NCBI RefSeq assembly: GCF_000002875.2
Contig: NC_009419.2
Location: 1,222,954-1,286,953, forward strand
Origin: Leishmania infantum JPCM5
Lineage: Eukaryota > Euglenozoa > Kinetoplastea > Trypanosomatida > Trypanosomatidae
Length of the DNA stretch: 64,000 bases
Reading direction: 5' to 3'
Shown: positions 1 through 10,171 of the stretch, piece after piece
Position numbering within the stretch: position 1 is the stretch's first letter
Layout: each line of letters opens with the position of its first letter
Notes under the pieces: model-generated
Databases searched by the model: none
Told to the model about the DNA's origin: nothing
Seen by the model: the letters and a program-made list of their open reading frames with translations, nothing else
Program-made: the position numbers and the translations under genes

Positions 1-1185
1 GAGGACAAGAAAACATAAGCGTGGAGTGTAAGCAGCTTCGGTGTGTTGCCCGCTTTTAGTGGCCCTTTGTTAATTGAGAGGGTGAACGTGATGAACGCGA
101 AAGCTAACGGGAGAAAAACCGAACATCACATCAGCGCTGACCTCCTCTTCAACCCCTCTCTCCAACGGTGGCAAACAAGTGTGCAGTTTGGATTGGTTGG
201 CGATCCGCGCGCCTCAGAACACACACACAAACGCTGTGCATGAAATCGTGCGCGGAAAGCTGGCCAGCAGCGTCTGCTCGGCGGTGAGAGGGTTCTCCGA
301 GCGACACAGGCAGTTGACGCAGAAGCCGTTGACACAAATCAAATGAATACGCAATAGAGAGAGGAAAGAAGGTGCAGCGCGCAGCGCACCACAACGAGGG
401 AGTCACTGATGGCACTCAACCTTAGCAGCTGCTAGTGATTTGTTTGTTACTCTTTCGCGCCGGAGGTGGCTCCTGCTCCTGCATCTTGCGCCTTGAGCAC
501 TCCCGGCATCACCTTTTCGTTGTTTGGCTCACTCTTGTGCCTATCTGGATTGAAGAAAAACACCATGCAGCCGTGCTTCCACCCATGGTTCGGTGGAACG
601 TCCTCGGTGGACAGCTGCGCTATCAGCGTCTTCACATTACACTAATCCCCAGGCGTGCAAAATCCTTCCACCGAGCTTGGCGTAGGAGACGCTGCAGTTC
701 ACGCGACCGCACGATTCCTCCTCAATCAGCCGGGGTTGCGTCTTACACAAGAACGGCGAGTGTGCGCCTCGCCTCCGACGCATAGCGGATGCGAAACAAT
801 TGCCTGTGAAAGTCCTTTAGTACGCAAATCCATGCTACGACCGACGTCTCTCACGCGAAGAATGGTGTAAACGCCCCGCGCTCCTTGAACTGTACGGGGG
901 TGCGTATTTTTTTTCCGTGTTTCTATGCGATACTTCTACCTCCCTAGTCTTCGAAGGCAGCAGTCGCCTACAGTTCACAGTGATGCTGATCCTCGAAGGG
1001 GTTGAGTTAACAAAGAGCCCAAGGCCCCACAGATCAGCACAAGCACCAGCGAGAGCACATACCCTTCATTCCTCTTTCTCTCCTTTCTTGTCACCTCCAA
1101 AATTAAGGAGGCGTGACGCCAGGGCATTCTCAAGCACAGCCTTTGACAGTATATATGTGCACACCTGCGTTGTGTTTGTTTTTCC
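1..1185. other. gene-free stretch downstream of GLO1
   Basis: No open frame here resembles a known protein, and the frames present are short and overlap on both strands. In the direction of transcription this lies beyond the GLO1 gene and the repeat copy at 1186-2420, so it is probably 3' UTR or intercistronic sequence. The gene that would follow lies outside the window. Confidence 0.5.
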
Positions 1186-1590
1186 TTGCTACCAGCGTGT
1201 TGTTCTACCACGCACACGCCAACGAATGAGCGCACACGCAACCACAGCTCACCCACCTCTGCGGCACCACGGCTACACTCTGGTCGTCTAGGGCGCACCG
1301 CCCTCTGCCGCGAAATCGAGCCGCGCGCCTCGTGCGCCAGACGGGCCTCCGCTGGGGCGCATGCCTCGATCCAAGCAGGGTCGCCTGCAGCGTCCTGCGC
1401 TCCAGGGCAGTGGCGACGGCGTCTCTGTCGCCCGCGTAACAGGGGGCGGCCACCGCGCACGCCGCACGAGCTCGAGGAGGAGGCGGGCCAGCCTCGGGGC
1501 AGGGCCCTCTGAGACCCGGCCTGCGCGCCGTGCTCCTGCGCCCAGAGCCGCTGCAAGTCGCGCTATTCCGTGATCCGGCGCGGCGACTCG
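1186..1590 (-). repeat. long direct repeat, copy 1 (SIDER/retroposon-like)
   Basis: About 405 bp that recur essentially unchanged, without indels, at 4217-4621 (constant offset 3031 bp). The sequence is very GC-rich and therefore open in several frames on both strands, but none of those frames looks like a real gene. In the sense of transcription (minus) both copies stop at the same point near 1186/4217, while copy 1 runs on upstream to about 2420. A shared 3' end with variable 5' end is typical of 5'-truncated non-LTR retroposons such as the Leishmania SIDER/DIRE families. The family assignment is inferred; the repetition is seen directly. Confidence 0.85.
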
Positions 1591-2420
1591 TCGCGTGGGA
1601 GTCTGCAGGGCTCGGCGGTGCTCTCGCCATGCTCCCGGCGTCTGCGCCTCATCAGCCCGCCCCGTCGGGATGCAGACGGGCTGTGCCGCATGCTTCGCAG
1701 GCATGCTCGTCGGGGGAGGGGGGTGATCGGCATGGGCCGCTTCGCGCCCCTCACTCGCGCTCCGCTGACCGCCGGATGCTGTGCCTGGGTGTGGTACACC
1801 GTGCCGGCTGTGCCCCACGGCGCCTGCGCGCCGTGCTCGCATTTGCGGCATCCCGCGGCCTGCGTCAAGACGGCGTTCTTGCCTGGGGGGAGGTGGAGGA
1901 GGAGGGGAGGCGTGCCTGGATGGCTTGCCCGCATGCTGCCGCGACAGTCCGGATACCGCCCTGCGCCGGCGGCGGCAGGAGACGCTCCAGCCTCCTCTCC
2001 ACCCGCACGCCCTTCACAGTCGCGGGGCTGTGGCCGGGCAGAGGAGGCTGGCGGAGGGGGCCGGGCCGGGGGCCACGCCTGTGCGCCGGCCCCGCGCAGA
2101 GCCCCCAGCCTGTCGCGCTGAGAATGCAGAGAAGGGTTGGGGCGGGGCAGCGATGGACACCAGACGGCGGAGCCCCGGTGCAGCGTGTGTGTGAGGCGTG
2201 TCGCAGCGTTGTGCAAGATGACGGCCCGCAACGTCGTCTGCTTCGAAAAGTCAGTGAATCTCACATAGCGTACGAGGCACCGCGCCGGATCAAGCGTTCT
2301 CATAGCCGACACAGGCGGAGGTGCCGGGTCTGGCGAGTGGGCGGGGTGCTGCAACGCTAGCGCAGCAGTTGAGAGCACGCCACATGCGTCCCATGCCGCC
2401 ACTGCCGGCGACCCGCCGCT
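1591..2420 (-). repeat. GC-rich extension of repeat copy 1, possible degenerate retroposon body
   Basis: This continues repeat copy 1 upstream in the transcribed sense and has no second copy in the window. It has the same extreme GC bias and is open over hundreds of codons in several frames at once (for example minus 1563-2402 and plus 1530-2360), which reflects composition rather than coding. I could not identify reverse transcriptase or endonuclease motifs with confidence. It may be the 5' part of a decayed ingi-related element (DIRE) or simply a GC-rich UTR. Confidence 0.35.
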
Positions 2421-3417
2421 GCAGGAATGCGAAGCACAGACAGGTACCGGTGCGGGCCTGTGCGAGGCGGGTCTGCCGTCGTCTCTTCAGCCCCCATGTA
2501 TGATCTTTTGCTGCGGGGTGCCTTCTGCGCGGCATCTTGTATCGTAGCGTGCCGCATCGCGTTTGTCGTTTGGTGTTCTGCTCGACCGCAGCGAGCAAAA
2601 CAAGAAAGCGGCATTTTCCCCTCGCCCGACCTCTGCCTGGTCTCACCACTTCAGAAACATCGGGGTGGCATTCGTGTCGCTCCCCGATAGCCCGTCCCCT
2701 CACGCCCCGCTTTGCTTTGCCGACAGCCGGATTGCTACGCAGCACACGCACGCGCGCATAAGCCGCAGCCCGTCCCGTGCGAAAAAGAGAACGCAGGAAA
2801 GAAAAGGTCGCTCAACAGTGCAAGAAGTTGCCTGCTGCGCCGTAGCTGATACTGCAAGAATGCTGGCGTCGGTGGTGCATGCGACGCGGTTTCCATGAGG
2901 AGAACAAAGATAAGCTGGAGAGCCACAAGAGATTGTTCGAAAGATTTAAGCAGTCCGTCTCTGGCTCCCTCCCCCCTGGTCAGCTGCGTGGAGTACTCGA
3001 GACGGTCTGCCAGGCCATCTTCGTGCGCACGCTCGGGACGGCACCAATCATCGAAAGAAGGAGGTGAGGGCAGGAAAAGGTCACGGAGAAGGAGCGAAGC
3101 CCCCTCAACCATTACCATCCACGCCACACTCCGGCCGAGATTCCTCCTCCACCTTGAGAGAAAACAGCAGTTGGCCAAACTCCTCCGCAAACGGTGGTAG
3201 AGAGGATTGTCGCGGCGACAGAAGAGAGCGCTAACACATGGCAGGTGGGTGTGCGAAGGCCAACCACATAAGGCGGAAGACATGCATTAGTGGCGCAGAA
3301 AGGTCGAGCACGGCCGACACAAGCGGCGGCAACCACCAGGCCAGAAGGGCGGAGCGAACGAATCGTGGTCAGCGAGGCAGACAGGGAGGAAGCGCAGCAA
3401 AAAAAGAATTGGGGACC
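2421..3417. other. gene-free stretch immediately downstream of GLO1
   Basis: This is the presumed 3' UTR and polyadenylation zone of GLO1. Frames are short and unrelated to known proteins. Nothing further was recognised. Confidence 0.5.
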
Positions 3418-3843
3418 TTAGGCAGTGCCCTGCTCCTTCATATCCGCCTCCGCCTTCTCCATCATCATCTTCTCGTTGAGCAGCTCAATGTAATACCCAT
3501 CCGGGTCGACCACGAATGCCATGAAGCCGCTCTCGTCTTCGTAGTCGATCGGCACGTCATGCTTGCGCATGTCAGCCACCAGCTCCTTCACGTCCTCCAC
3601 CCCGATAGCAATATGACCGTACGCTTCGTCGTGTTTGTAGGATGTGACACCGTAGTTGTACGTCAGCTCCAGAACCGTCGAGCTCATCTCGGGTGCGTAG
3701 CCAAGAAAGACGAGGGTATACTTGTCCTGCGGAACATCCCACTTCCGTAGCACCTTCATGCCCAGACGCTCCGTGTAGAACTTGATGGAGCGGTCGAGGT
3801 CGCCGACGCGAATCATGGTGTGCAGCATACGACGAGACGGCAT
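3418..3843 (-). CDS. GLO1: glyoxalase I (trypanothione-dependent lactoylglutathione lyase)
   Basis: The 141-residue protein isomerises the hemithioacetal formed by methylglyoxal and trypanothione to S-lactoyltrypanothione, the first step of methylglyoxal detoxification in the cytosol. The whole protein is one glyoxalase/VOC fold. Metal ligands are visible as His8, Glu59, His77 and Glu120, matching the nickel site described for the Leishmania enzyme. The acidic YEDE stretch at 101-104 is the loop linked to trypanothione rather than glutathione preference. The start is the ATG of MPSRRM; the frame stays open further upstream but has no other ATG. The gene sits alone between two copies of a 405-bp direct repeat (1186-1590 and 4217-4621). 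Confidence 0.97.
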   Translation of the reverse strand: MPSRRMLHTMIRVGDLDRSIKFYTERLGMKVLRKWDVPQDKYTLVFLGYAPEMSSTVLELTYNYGVTSYKHDEAYGHIAIGVEDVKELVADMRKHDVPIDYEDESGFMAFVVDPDGYYIELLNEKMMMEKAEADMKEQGTA

Positions 3844-4216
3844 TTTCCTTGCACTTGTCGAGCTCTTTTGTGAAAGAAAACACAAAAACGCAGGAGGAGA
3901 ATGAAACTTGTCACGTCGAAGTCAGCAACTGAAGCGATGTGAGGCAAGAAAGCCACAGGCAGAGGTGCGATGGGTTGGCAGTGCAAACATCAAAGATATC
4001 TGGGCGTGTGGGTAATGTCGGATTCGTCACGATGCACGCGTGAAGAAGTGGTGATTGATAGAAAGGAGGAAGGGCAGAAGAAAAAAAAAAGAAACAAAGG
4101 CCAGCAGAGTGAGGCGCATAGCAAGAGCATACGTGGGCAGCAGCAGAGAGTCCAGATAACGTCGCAAAAGAAAGCATTCATTTCGCTCCGGTAATCAGTT
4201 GAAGAGGGATCCTCGC
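3844..4216. other. GLO1 5' UTR and upstream intercistronic DNA
   Basis: Contains the polypyrimidine tract and candidate splice acceptor described separately, and no plausible gene. Confidence 0.5.
4000..4100 (-). promoter_or_regulatory. candidate trans-splice acceptor for GLO1
   Basis: Read on the minus strand, 4100-4061 is a strong polypyrimidine tract. The first AG after it is at 4001-4000, giving a 5' UTR of about 155 nt. This arrangement is what SL trans-splicing requires in trypanosomatids. The exact acceptor is inferred. Confidence 0.5.
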
Positions 4217-4621
4217 TTGCTTCCAGCGTGTTGTTCTACCACGCACACGCCAACGAATGAGCGCACACGCAACCACAGCTCACCCACCTCTGCGGCACCA
4301 CGGCTACACTCTGGTCGTCTAGGGCGCACCGCCCTCTGCCGCGAAATCGAGCCGCGCGCCTCGTGCGCCAGACGGGCCTCCGCTGGGGCGCATGCCTCGA
4401 TCCAAGCAGGGTCGCCTGCAGCGTCCTGCGCTCCAGGGCAGTGGCGACGGCGTCTCTGTCGCCCGCGTAACAGGGGGCGGCCACCGCGCACGCCGCACGA
4501 GCTCGAGGAGGAGGCGGGCCAGCCTCGGGGCAGGGCCCTCTGAGACCCGGCCTGCGCGCCGTGCTCCTGCGCCCAGAGCCGCTGCAAGTCGCGCTATTCC
4601 GTGATCTGGCGCGGTGGCTCG
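4217..4621 (-). repeat. long direct repeat, copy 2 (5'-truncated)
   Basis: Near-perfect copy of 1186-1590, in the same orientation. It lies between GLO1 and the PAF-acetylhydrolase-like gene, so it probably forms part of the 3' UTR of the latter. Similarity to copy 1 fades at about 4615-4626, and the extension seen in copy 1 (1591-2420) is absent. I saw no convincing target-site duplication. Such elements in Leishmania 3' UTRs (SIDER2) are known to affect mRNA decay; membership of that family is inferred. Confidence 0.85.
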
Positions 4622-5427
4622 TGACATGGGTCTCTCAATATGTGTTTTGACATTCAATAATAAGAAGGCGGCGCAAGCAGACGGTTGTGTATGTGCTATC
4701 TTCTCGGTGACTGTCGCGCATTCCGCCACAAGGGTTAAGGCCCACTCTTGCCCCTGGAGGAATACAGACTAAACTGGCGCACGGTGTTTCACTTGCTTAT
4801 TCTTTATCCTTGCTCTTTCGCGCTACAGTGACTTGGCCGAGAGCAGAATAGTGTGCGAATGGTCTATTGGCCCAGCGGCAGCGATAGCGGACCCACGCCA
4901 GAATTCTCCCATCTGCAACATCGGAAGAAAAAAAAAGAGAACGGTAAAAGGAACGAGCTTGACGACTTACTTTTGCTTTTTTGTTTGGCGCCATACGCCG
5001 GCAACGGTCGCGCAGCACCCCTTTGCGCTGCGCACCGATGAGCTGCATGGGTGGGTAGGGAGACATCATGGTGAAATAAGAGACGCGCGGTTAAGACAGC
5101 GGTGTGCAGTAGCGCCGCACGACAGTCCCACACACTCTTAAAACGGAAAGAAAGAGGCAAACCACCTCGGGAGTGTGTCAAGCGATCTCAAGAGAACTCG
5201 CTGTTTCTGCGTGTGTATGAGGGAGAGAGAGTTGGCAGCACTTCAATAGCCCTCGTAAAGCAGAAGTCGCATTGTTTTCATCACCCAGCTAGCTTGCCAC
5301 CGTGCGAGGACTCGCATCGCTGTTTTCGTGGACTACGGTTCTCTGCATCTCTGCCTCTCGTTGCTGGCATGGCCGGAAACAGGGAGACAGCTTATGGTGG
5401 CTCGGCGTGTGAAGTGGCAAACAACCT
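4622..5427. other. 3' region of the PAF-acetylhydrolase-like gene
   Basis: No gene-like frame. Contains purine-rich runs around 4925-4950 and 5147-5165, which read as pyrimidine tracts on the transcribed strand. Presumed 3' UTR. Confidence 0.5.
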
Positions 5428-6819
5428 TTACCCCCTCAGCGCAGCGGCGAGCGCCGAGTCGTTGAGAAGTTTGGTGTCGAGGGGCAACGGGCCGGAGACC
5501 TTTTCAATGAACCGCATTGTGTCTGCTGCGAACGCTACAATGCAGCCTCTCGGTGACGCCGTCATGTAAGCGGCGCGGTACAGCACCGGACTGAACAATG
5601 AGACGTCCGTGCACGTCAAGTGCCCAGTGCCGCGGTAGTCCTTTATCGTGTACCATGACGTCTTCATTACCTTCAGCTTGGCGTCGACTGCTGCCACAAG
5701 AGCGCTCTCCTCAGTCGAGCGCGGCTGCGCATCGACGATGGCCTTGACCTCCTCAAAGAACGCGTGCTGCTCCTTGCTCCGCACCCACTCCTCAGAGAAG
5801 ATCTGCAGCGTTGGTGTGGTGAAGTGGACCGGTTGCTTCCTGTCCGTGAGCTTGTCGTAGAACATCGTCTTCCGCAGCGGGATCATCCACGGGTCGTAGA
5901 CGACAGTGCTGGCGACGCTGCTCACGCCGCCCCTTTCACTCGCGTCTTGCGTGTCATTCAGGGCAGCCGCCAGGCATGTCGCGCCGCCAAACGAATGCCC
6001 AACGAGGTGAACGCGCGGCTCCCTTGCGATGTACGTGTCCACCGTCTCCTTGTCGTACCCGAGCGCGAGCAGTAGCTCGCCGCTGCGGATGCGCTTGATT
6101 GTGTTGAGGGTCTCTCGGATGCGAACCTCTAGCTGCGGAGCGCGATCCTCCGTGGTCCAGCCTACCTGGGTGTTCAGCGAAATGCGAATCTCCCTCCCGG
6201 CGTCGCGGCAGAAAGCAGCGCTGCCGTCCATGTGCGACAGGGCAAACACGACGGCACCGCGCGCAGCGAGGTCCATCAGCAGTGTGCTGTACAAGTGCGG
6301 AAATCCGGCAAGACCGTGGCTGAACACGATCATCGGGCGTGGGATGCCATCGTGCTGGAAGAGCGGCGCCGGCTCCGCGTCGGGTCGCATCTTCCTGCGC
6401 AGAAGGCAAAGGTCTTTCACCAGTGCGTAGGGAACTTTACTGTAGCTGGCCATGCCAACCAGGTAACCGCGCTCGCCAAACGGAATGTACTGGATTCCGC
6501 TCCGCGGCGTGCCGCTGGTGGTCGGGTAGACGATGGTGACAGGGGGCTTCATGGCACCGCGCTCACCACACACCTCACGCGTGCCCACGTTGAACTTTCC
6601 CCCGAGCGGGGAAAAGCACTGCAAGGGCTGAACGTAGAAGGCGGCGCACGTCACAAGTGAGCCCACACAGGTCATCATGAGGCACGTCTTCCAATCCACC
6701 CCCCACGCCGCCGCAAGGCATGACAGCAGCACCGACGACCCGGCCGGCAGGTAGTGAATAGACAAGATGTAGTCGAAGATCGGGTGCATTGCGCGCGATG
6801 CGTGTGTGCGCCTGTACAT
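5428..6819 (-). CDS. platelet-activating-factor acetylhydrolase-like lipase/esterase
   Basis: 463 residues with an alpha/beta-hydrolase fold of the PAF-acetylhydrolase (plasma/type II) family, which removes short or oxidised sn-2 acyl chains from phospholipids. Two hydrophobic segments near the N terminus (about 23-40 and 46-66) suggest membrane anchoring. The oxyanion-side motif FSHGLAGFP is at 166-174, the nucleophile motif GHSFGG has Ser276, the acid is probably Asp309 (VVYDPW) and the base His400 (GTGH), so a complete triad is present. The ATG at 6819 is used here; the next Met, at residue 11, is an equally plausible start. An AT dinucleotide run (6824-6838) lies directly upstream. The physiological substrate is unknown. 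Confidence 0.88.
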   Translation of the reverse strand: MYRRTHASRAMHPIFDYILSIHYLPAGSSVLLSCLAAAWGVDWKTCLMMTCVGSLVTCAAFYVQPLQCFSPLGGKFNVGTREVCGERGAMKPPVTIVYPTTSGTPRSGIQYIPFGERGYLVGMASYSKVPYALVKDLCLLRRKMRPDAEPAPLFQHDGIPRPMIVFSHGLAGFPHLYSTLLMDLAARGAVVFALSHMDGSAAFCRDAGREIRISLNTQVGWTTEDRAPQLEVRIRETLNTIKRIRSGELLLALGYDKETVDTYIAREPRVHLVGHSFGGATCLAAALNDTQDASERGGVSSVASTVVYDPWMIPLRKTMFYDKLTDRKQPVHFTTPTLQIFSEEWVRSKEQHAFFEEVKAIVDAQPRSTEESALVAAVDAKLKVMKTSWYTIKDYRGTGHLTCTDVSLFSPVLYRAAYMTASPRGCIVAFAADTMRFIEKVSGPLPLDTKLLNDSALAAALRG

Positions 6820-7519
6820 AGAGAATATATATATATATGATCAGCTTGCGCGTTTTTAGATCTAATGTGTAAGTGGGGTAGGGGTCGCCCTGTCACAGCT
6901 TGCCGCGGCAGAAATGGCGCGCCGAGGGCTTGCGTGCGTATCTGTGACTCACCGGCAGAGAAAAACAAAAGAAAAGGACAAGGCGGCGCAACAACCTTCG
7001 CACCAAAAAACAGTATAGCAAAACGCATGTAGAACAAGAAAAGCAAGAAAGGGGGTGAGGGACAAAAATACATCAACGCAGAGACAAGCGCCACGGTACA
7101 GGTGAGCCTCGTAAACGTGCATCATGGCAGGAGGCCCATGAAAGTGAGGAGTGCGCTCATAGCGTGGCTAGTGAGCTGCATGTCTGCGGTCGCCCCGCAG
7201 ACTTGGTAGGATCGCACGGAAGGTGAAAACTCCGGGTAGAAAGTCGCATGAGCAGCGGTACATCACATCAATGCACGTTTACGCCGTGTCTTGTTTTTTT
7301 TTATTTATCTCTACTGATCTTGTTTTTTTATGACTTCATCGGTGCGCGTTTTGGCTCTGCACTACGACGCGTCAGTGTTGTGAGGGCATAGCACAAGAGG
7401 AGCTCCATAGAGGTACACACGCACACACAACACGCGCGGCGCAGGCCTCAGTCTCCTTTCTGACGCTCCGCCAAGGCGCGATGCACGGCGAGTATACAGC
7501 CTCATGAAGCAGACGCTGC
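6820..7519. other. intercistronic region with AT run
   Basis: An (AT)n run at 6824-6838 sits five bases before the PAF-AH-like start codon. Purine-rich runs at about 6958-6985 and 7031-7068 read as polypyrimidine on the transcribed strand and may direct its trans-splicing. No gene seen. Confidence 0.45.
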
Positions 7520-8320
7520 TTACAAAAACGGAATCCCGACGATGGTGCGCACCTTGTATCTCTTGTACGCCTCCCCAAAGTAGTCTGGTCGCTGCAGCGT
7601 GGCCTCCTCGTAGGCGATGCGGGACCGGAAGAAGTACCAGGTTACCCCCGTGTGGACCACGGCGGAGACCGGGTTTGCCAGAATCCACTGCGCGCAACAC
7701 GTGCGCCAAAACCATCCAAAGTAGGCCGGGTGGCGCAGATATCGGTACAGGCCATGCGTTACAAGCTGATGGCCGGAGTGCCGCTCATGCTCAATCATGA
7801 GGGAAAAGTTGGAGCCGCACTGCAGCATTGACACGACGCGGATGCCGTAGAAAACAAGGACAAGAAATGTGAAGAGCAGCGCCGAGGTGTAGTTCACTCG
7901 CAAGAAAAAACCAAGCAGCGTATGGCGAGTGGGGTCCAGTTTCCACCTCTCAGGGATGGCGTATGCCTCCACAAAAAATTCCAGCAGCGCAGTTCCACTC
8001 GCGATGAGGTACGGTATCGAGTGAAACACCATGAAGGCATCCGGGTGGGTGTCGTGAGGGCGAGTGAACGCGGCAACAAGGAACTCCAGGACATGGAAGG
8101 CAATATGCACAGCAAGAATATACAGCCCAAGAGCGAATAGGCTGTCGTTGTGCGTGTGCCATCCATGTGCAGCGAGAAGTACGCCGGCCAAGGCCAGCAC
8201 ACCAAGGGCGAAGGCAATCAAGGCCGTTTCCAAGATGAGGTTGCGCTGCAACTCACGATTGATGCGCCTGATCTCTTCCTTCTCGCCCGCCCCCTGCTGC
8301 CGTGCGCTCGAATGACTCAT
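7520..8320 (-). CDS. protein-S-isoprenylcysteine O-methyltransferase (ICMT/Ste14)
   Basis: 266 residues. It methylates the exposed carboxyl of C-terminal prenylcysteines on CAAX proteins after farnesylation/geranylgeranylation and AAX proteolysis, using S-adenosylmethionine at the ER membrane. Hydrophobic helices are visible at about 29-52, 60-83, 97-120 and 136-163, plus a re-entrant stretch at 205-230. The family core is present: HQLVTHGLYRYLRHPAYFG (184-202), followed by the EE pair (238-239) and the C-terminal YxxYxxxV-type segment. Length is close to the usual ICMT size. The ATG gives an ordinary short soluble N terminus. Confidence 0.93.
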   Translation of the reverse strand: MSHSSARQQGAGEKEEIRRINRELQRNLILETALIAFALGVLALAGVLLAAHGWHTHNDSLFALGLYILAVHIAFHVLEFLVAAFTRPHDTHPDAFMVFHSIPYLIASGTALLEFFVEAYAIPERWKLDPTRHTLLGFFLRVNYTSALLFTFLVLVFYGIRVVSMLQCGSNFSLMIEHERHSGHQLVTHGLYRYLRHPAYFGWFWRTCCAQWILANPVSAVVHTGVTWYFFRSRIAYEEATLQRPDYFGEAYKRYKVRTIVGIPFL

Positions 8321-9355
8321 TGCCTAAGTGGGCCCTGGGCCTTGAAGTCGATGGGGCCCATCCAGGGAAAAGACGGAGTGGCATACGCGCCCACCACGAC
8401 AACGACAGCGGGTGTATTACCGCTCCGAGGCAGAAGCCACTTCCACCTTCGGACTAAACGAATGCTTGATCGAAGTTTCCCAAAACGAGGTGGCGAAGGG
8501 ATGAAGTGGACATGCGAGCAGAGAGAACAAGGTGGAAAGAACACGACAAGCACGAAGAGGTCAGTAAAGCCCGAGTAAAGCGCTCAGTCGCCGAAAGGGG
8601 TGGGGTGGTGAGGGGTAGCGTCGCAGGAATTCGGCTTTGGCAAGTCGGCGAGCACGGCGCCGCCAAAGTGGTATAGGCTCCCCTCGCTTTCTCTTGTTGC
8701 TCGTGACGAGGACACATGTTCACGCCCGCCGTCACCGCGCTAATCAGCAAGTAGACAGCGGCAGGTGAGAAACCCACCGAGCACGCCAACCATGGTCATT
8801 GATCGCTTCTCGATTGCTGGATCATGCGTCGCTTATTGGAGCGAGCGTGTCCCTTGCTCTTTTGCTTTTTTTTCTTCGGCACGTGCTCATTCGCCGTGTG
8901 GACGCACGAGACAACAACACAGATGGCCCGCTCCATGAGATCCTCAACACGGGCGGCAGCACTCGGATAGGAAAGGATGGAAAGTGAGGAGGTGTGGGAC
9001 ACAGCACCGTGAAAGAAGCAAAACGCACATGTGATGCGGCCCGAAAGAAGAAATCACGCTCGCACACCGCGGTCCACGAGGCCACTCCATTGGGCCGGAA
9101 GGAGCAAGCAAAGAAAATACAGCAGAAACACCAGAGGACCGCATCCGAGATGTTAAGAGCCAGCGACGCGGGAACAGGAGGCACATCTTCTACGGCACCG
9201 AAACAGCAAAGAGGGAGGGAGGGGGAGGAGGACCTACGTGCGATAATGGGCAAGCCGCACCTTGTCTTTTTCTTCAAAAAGAAAAACACGCAGAGCAGAC
9301 AAGTACACACACACACACACACACTGCCGCCTGCGTGGCCGTCCACTTGTACCGA
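8321..9355. other. intercistronic region between the NDUFA12-like and ICMT genes
   Basis: Presumed 3' UTR of the NDUFA12-like gene and 5' UTR of ICMT. It has a short CA repeat at 9307-9324 and purine-rich runs near 8515-8560. No gene-like frame was recognised. Confidence 0.45.
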
Positions 9356-10171
9356 TTAGTTGCGCCACTCATCATGATCGTTACCTTTGCTCTCGTGGCC
9401 AAAGGCCCACTGGCCACGGTAGAACTCCTCCACCAGCTCATCCGAGTAGTCATGCACACCGCAAAAGGGCATGTAGACCGGCAGGCCCTTCTGCCACATC
9501 CACCGCGAGAAGCCCGCCTCCTGCAGTGCGCGGCGTTCCGGATTGACGAGGAGACCCGTCGTGGCTACCCACATCGGATCGCGTGTGTAGATGTTGCCGG
9601 CGTTGAGCGGCGACCACTCGTTGTACTTGATGTTGAACGGCATGGGGATTCCAAGACGAGAGTTGTACCCCCACTCACCACGCGCCTTCATCTGCGCCGG
9701 AGTGTGCGCGGCGCCACCCTGCATCCACTTCAGCCACATCGGGCTGGCTGCGTGTGGAGACTGGCCGCGGAACCAGTGCGGATCAACCGGCTCGAGTATG
9801 CGTACAAAGTACGTACCTTGTGCACGACGGCTCTGCCAGTACTTGTTGCCGTTCTCGTCCTTTCCGACAAAGATCTTCTCATCCTTGCGGCGCCAGGCCT
9901 CACCGATGTAGTAGTGCCTCCGCAGAGCGCCAAAGAGGCCGAACATGCGAAAGTCATGCACTATCCACCGCCAGCGAGCCCACGTGAAGGAGAGCCGCAC
10001 GGGGTTGTCGCCCTGGCGATGGTGGTGCCGCGGGAAGCTATGCGGATCATCGTGCGCCTTGGTGTACACAAAGTTCTTCGATCCGCACTTCGACGACTTC
10101 ACGGCCATCTCGCCGTACTTCTTAGCCATGGGGTTGGGGCCATAGGCACCATAGGTGAAGACGCTGGTCAT
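9356..10171 (-). CDS. mitochondrial complex I subunit, NDUFA12 (B17.2)-like
   Basis: 271 residues. The centre matches the NDUFA12/B17.2 accessory subunit of NADH:ubiquinone oxidoreductase: a basic WRWIVHDFR segment (67-75), then FVGKDENGNKYWQ (101-113), then a block ending ASPMWLKWMQGGAAHTPAQ (142-160) that corresponds to the family's PPEWHRWLH...DDPPT region. The protein is about twice the usual length because of a trypanosomatid-type C-terminal extension (about 165-271) rich in Trp, Tyr and Pro. No classical long presequence is visible. Role in complex I is inferred from the family. Confidence 0.8.
   Translation of the reverse strand: MTSVFTYGAYGPNPMAKKYGEMAVKSSKCGSKNFVYTKAHDDPHSFPRHHHRQGDNPVRLSFTWARWRWIVHDFRMFGLFGALRRHYYIGEAWRRKDEKIFVGKDENGNKYWQSRRAQGTYFVRILEPVDPHWFRGQSPHAASPMWLKWMQGGAAHTPAQMKARGEWGYNSRLGIPMPFNIKYNEWSPLNAGNIYTRDPMWVATTGLLVNPERRALQEAGFSRWMWQKGLPVYMPFCGVHDYSDELVEEFYRGQWAFGHESKGNDHDEWRN

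Noticed and set aside
1288..2402. Long overlapping open frames on both strands (187-279 codons)
   Set aside because: They coexist in several frames within a GC-rich repeat, show no domain or biased coding pattern, and one is identical to a frame in the second repeat copy. They reflect composition.
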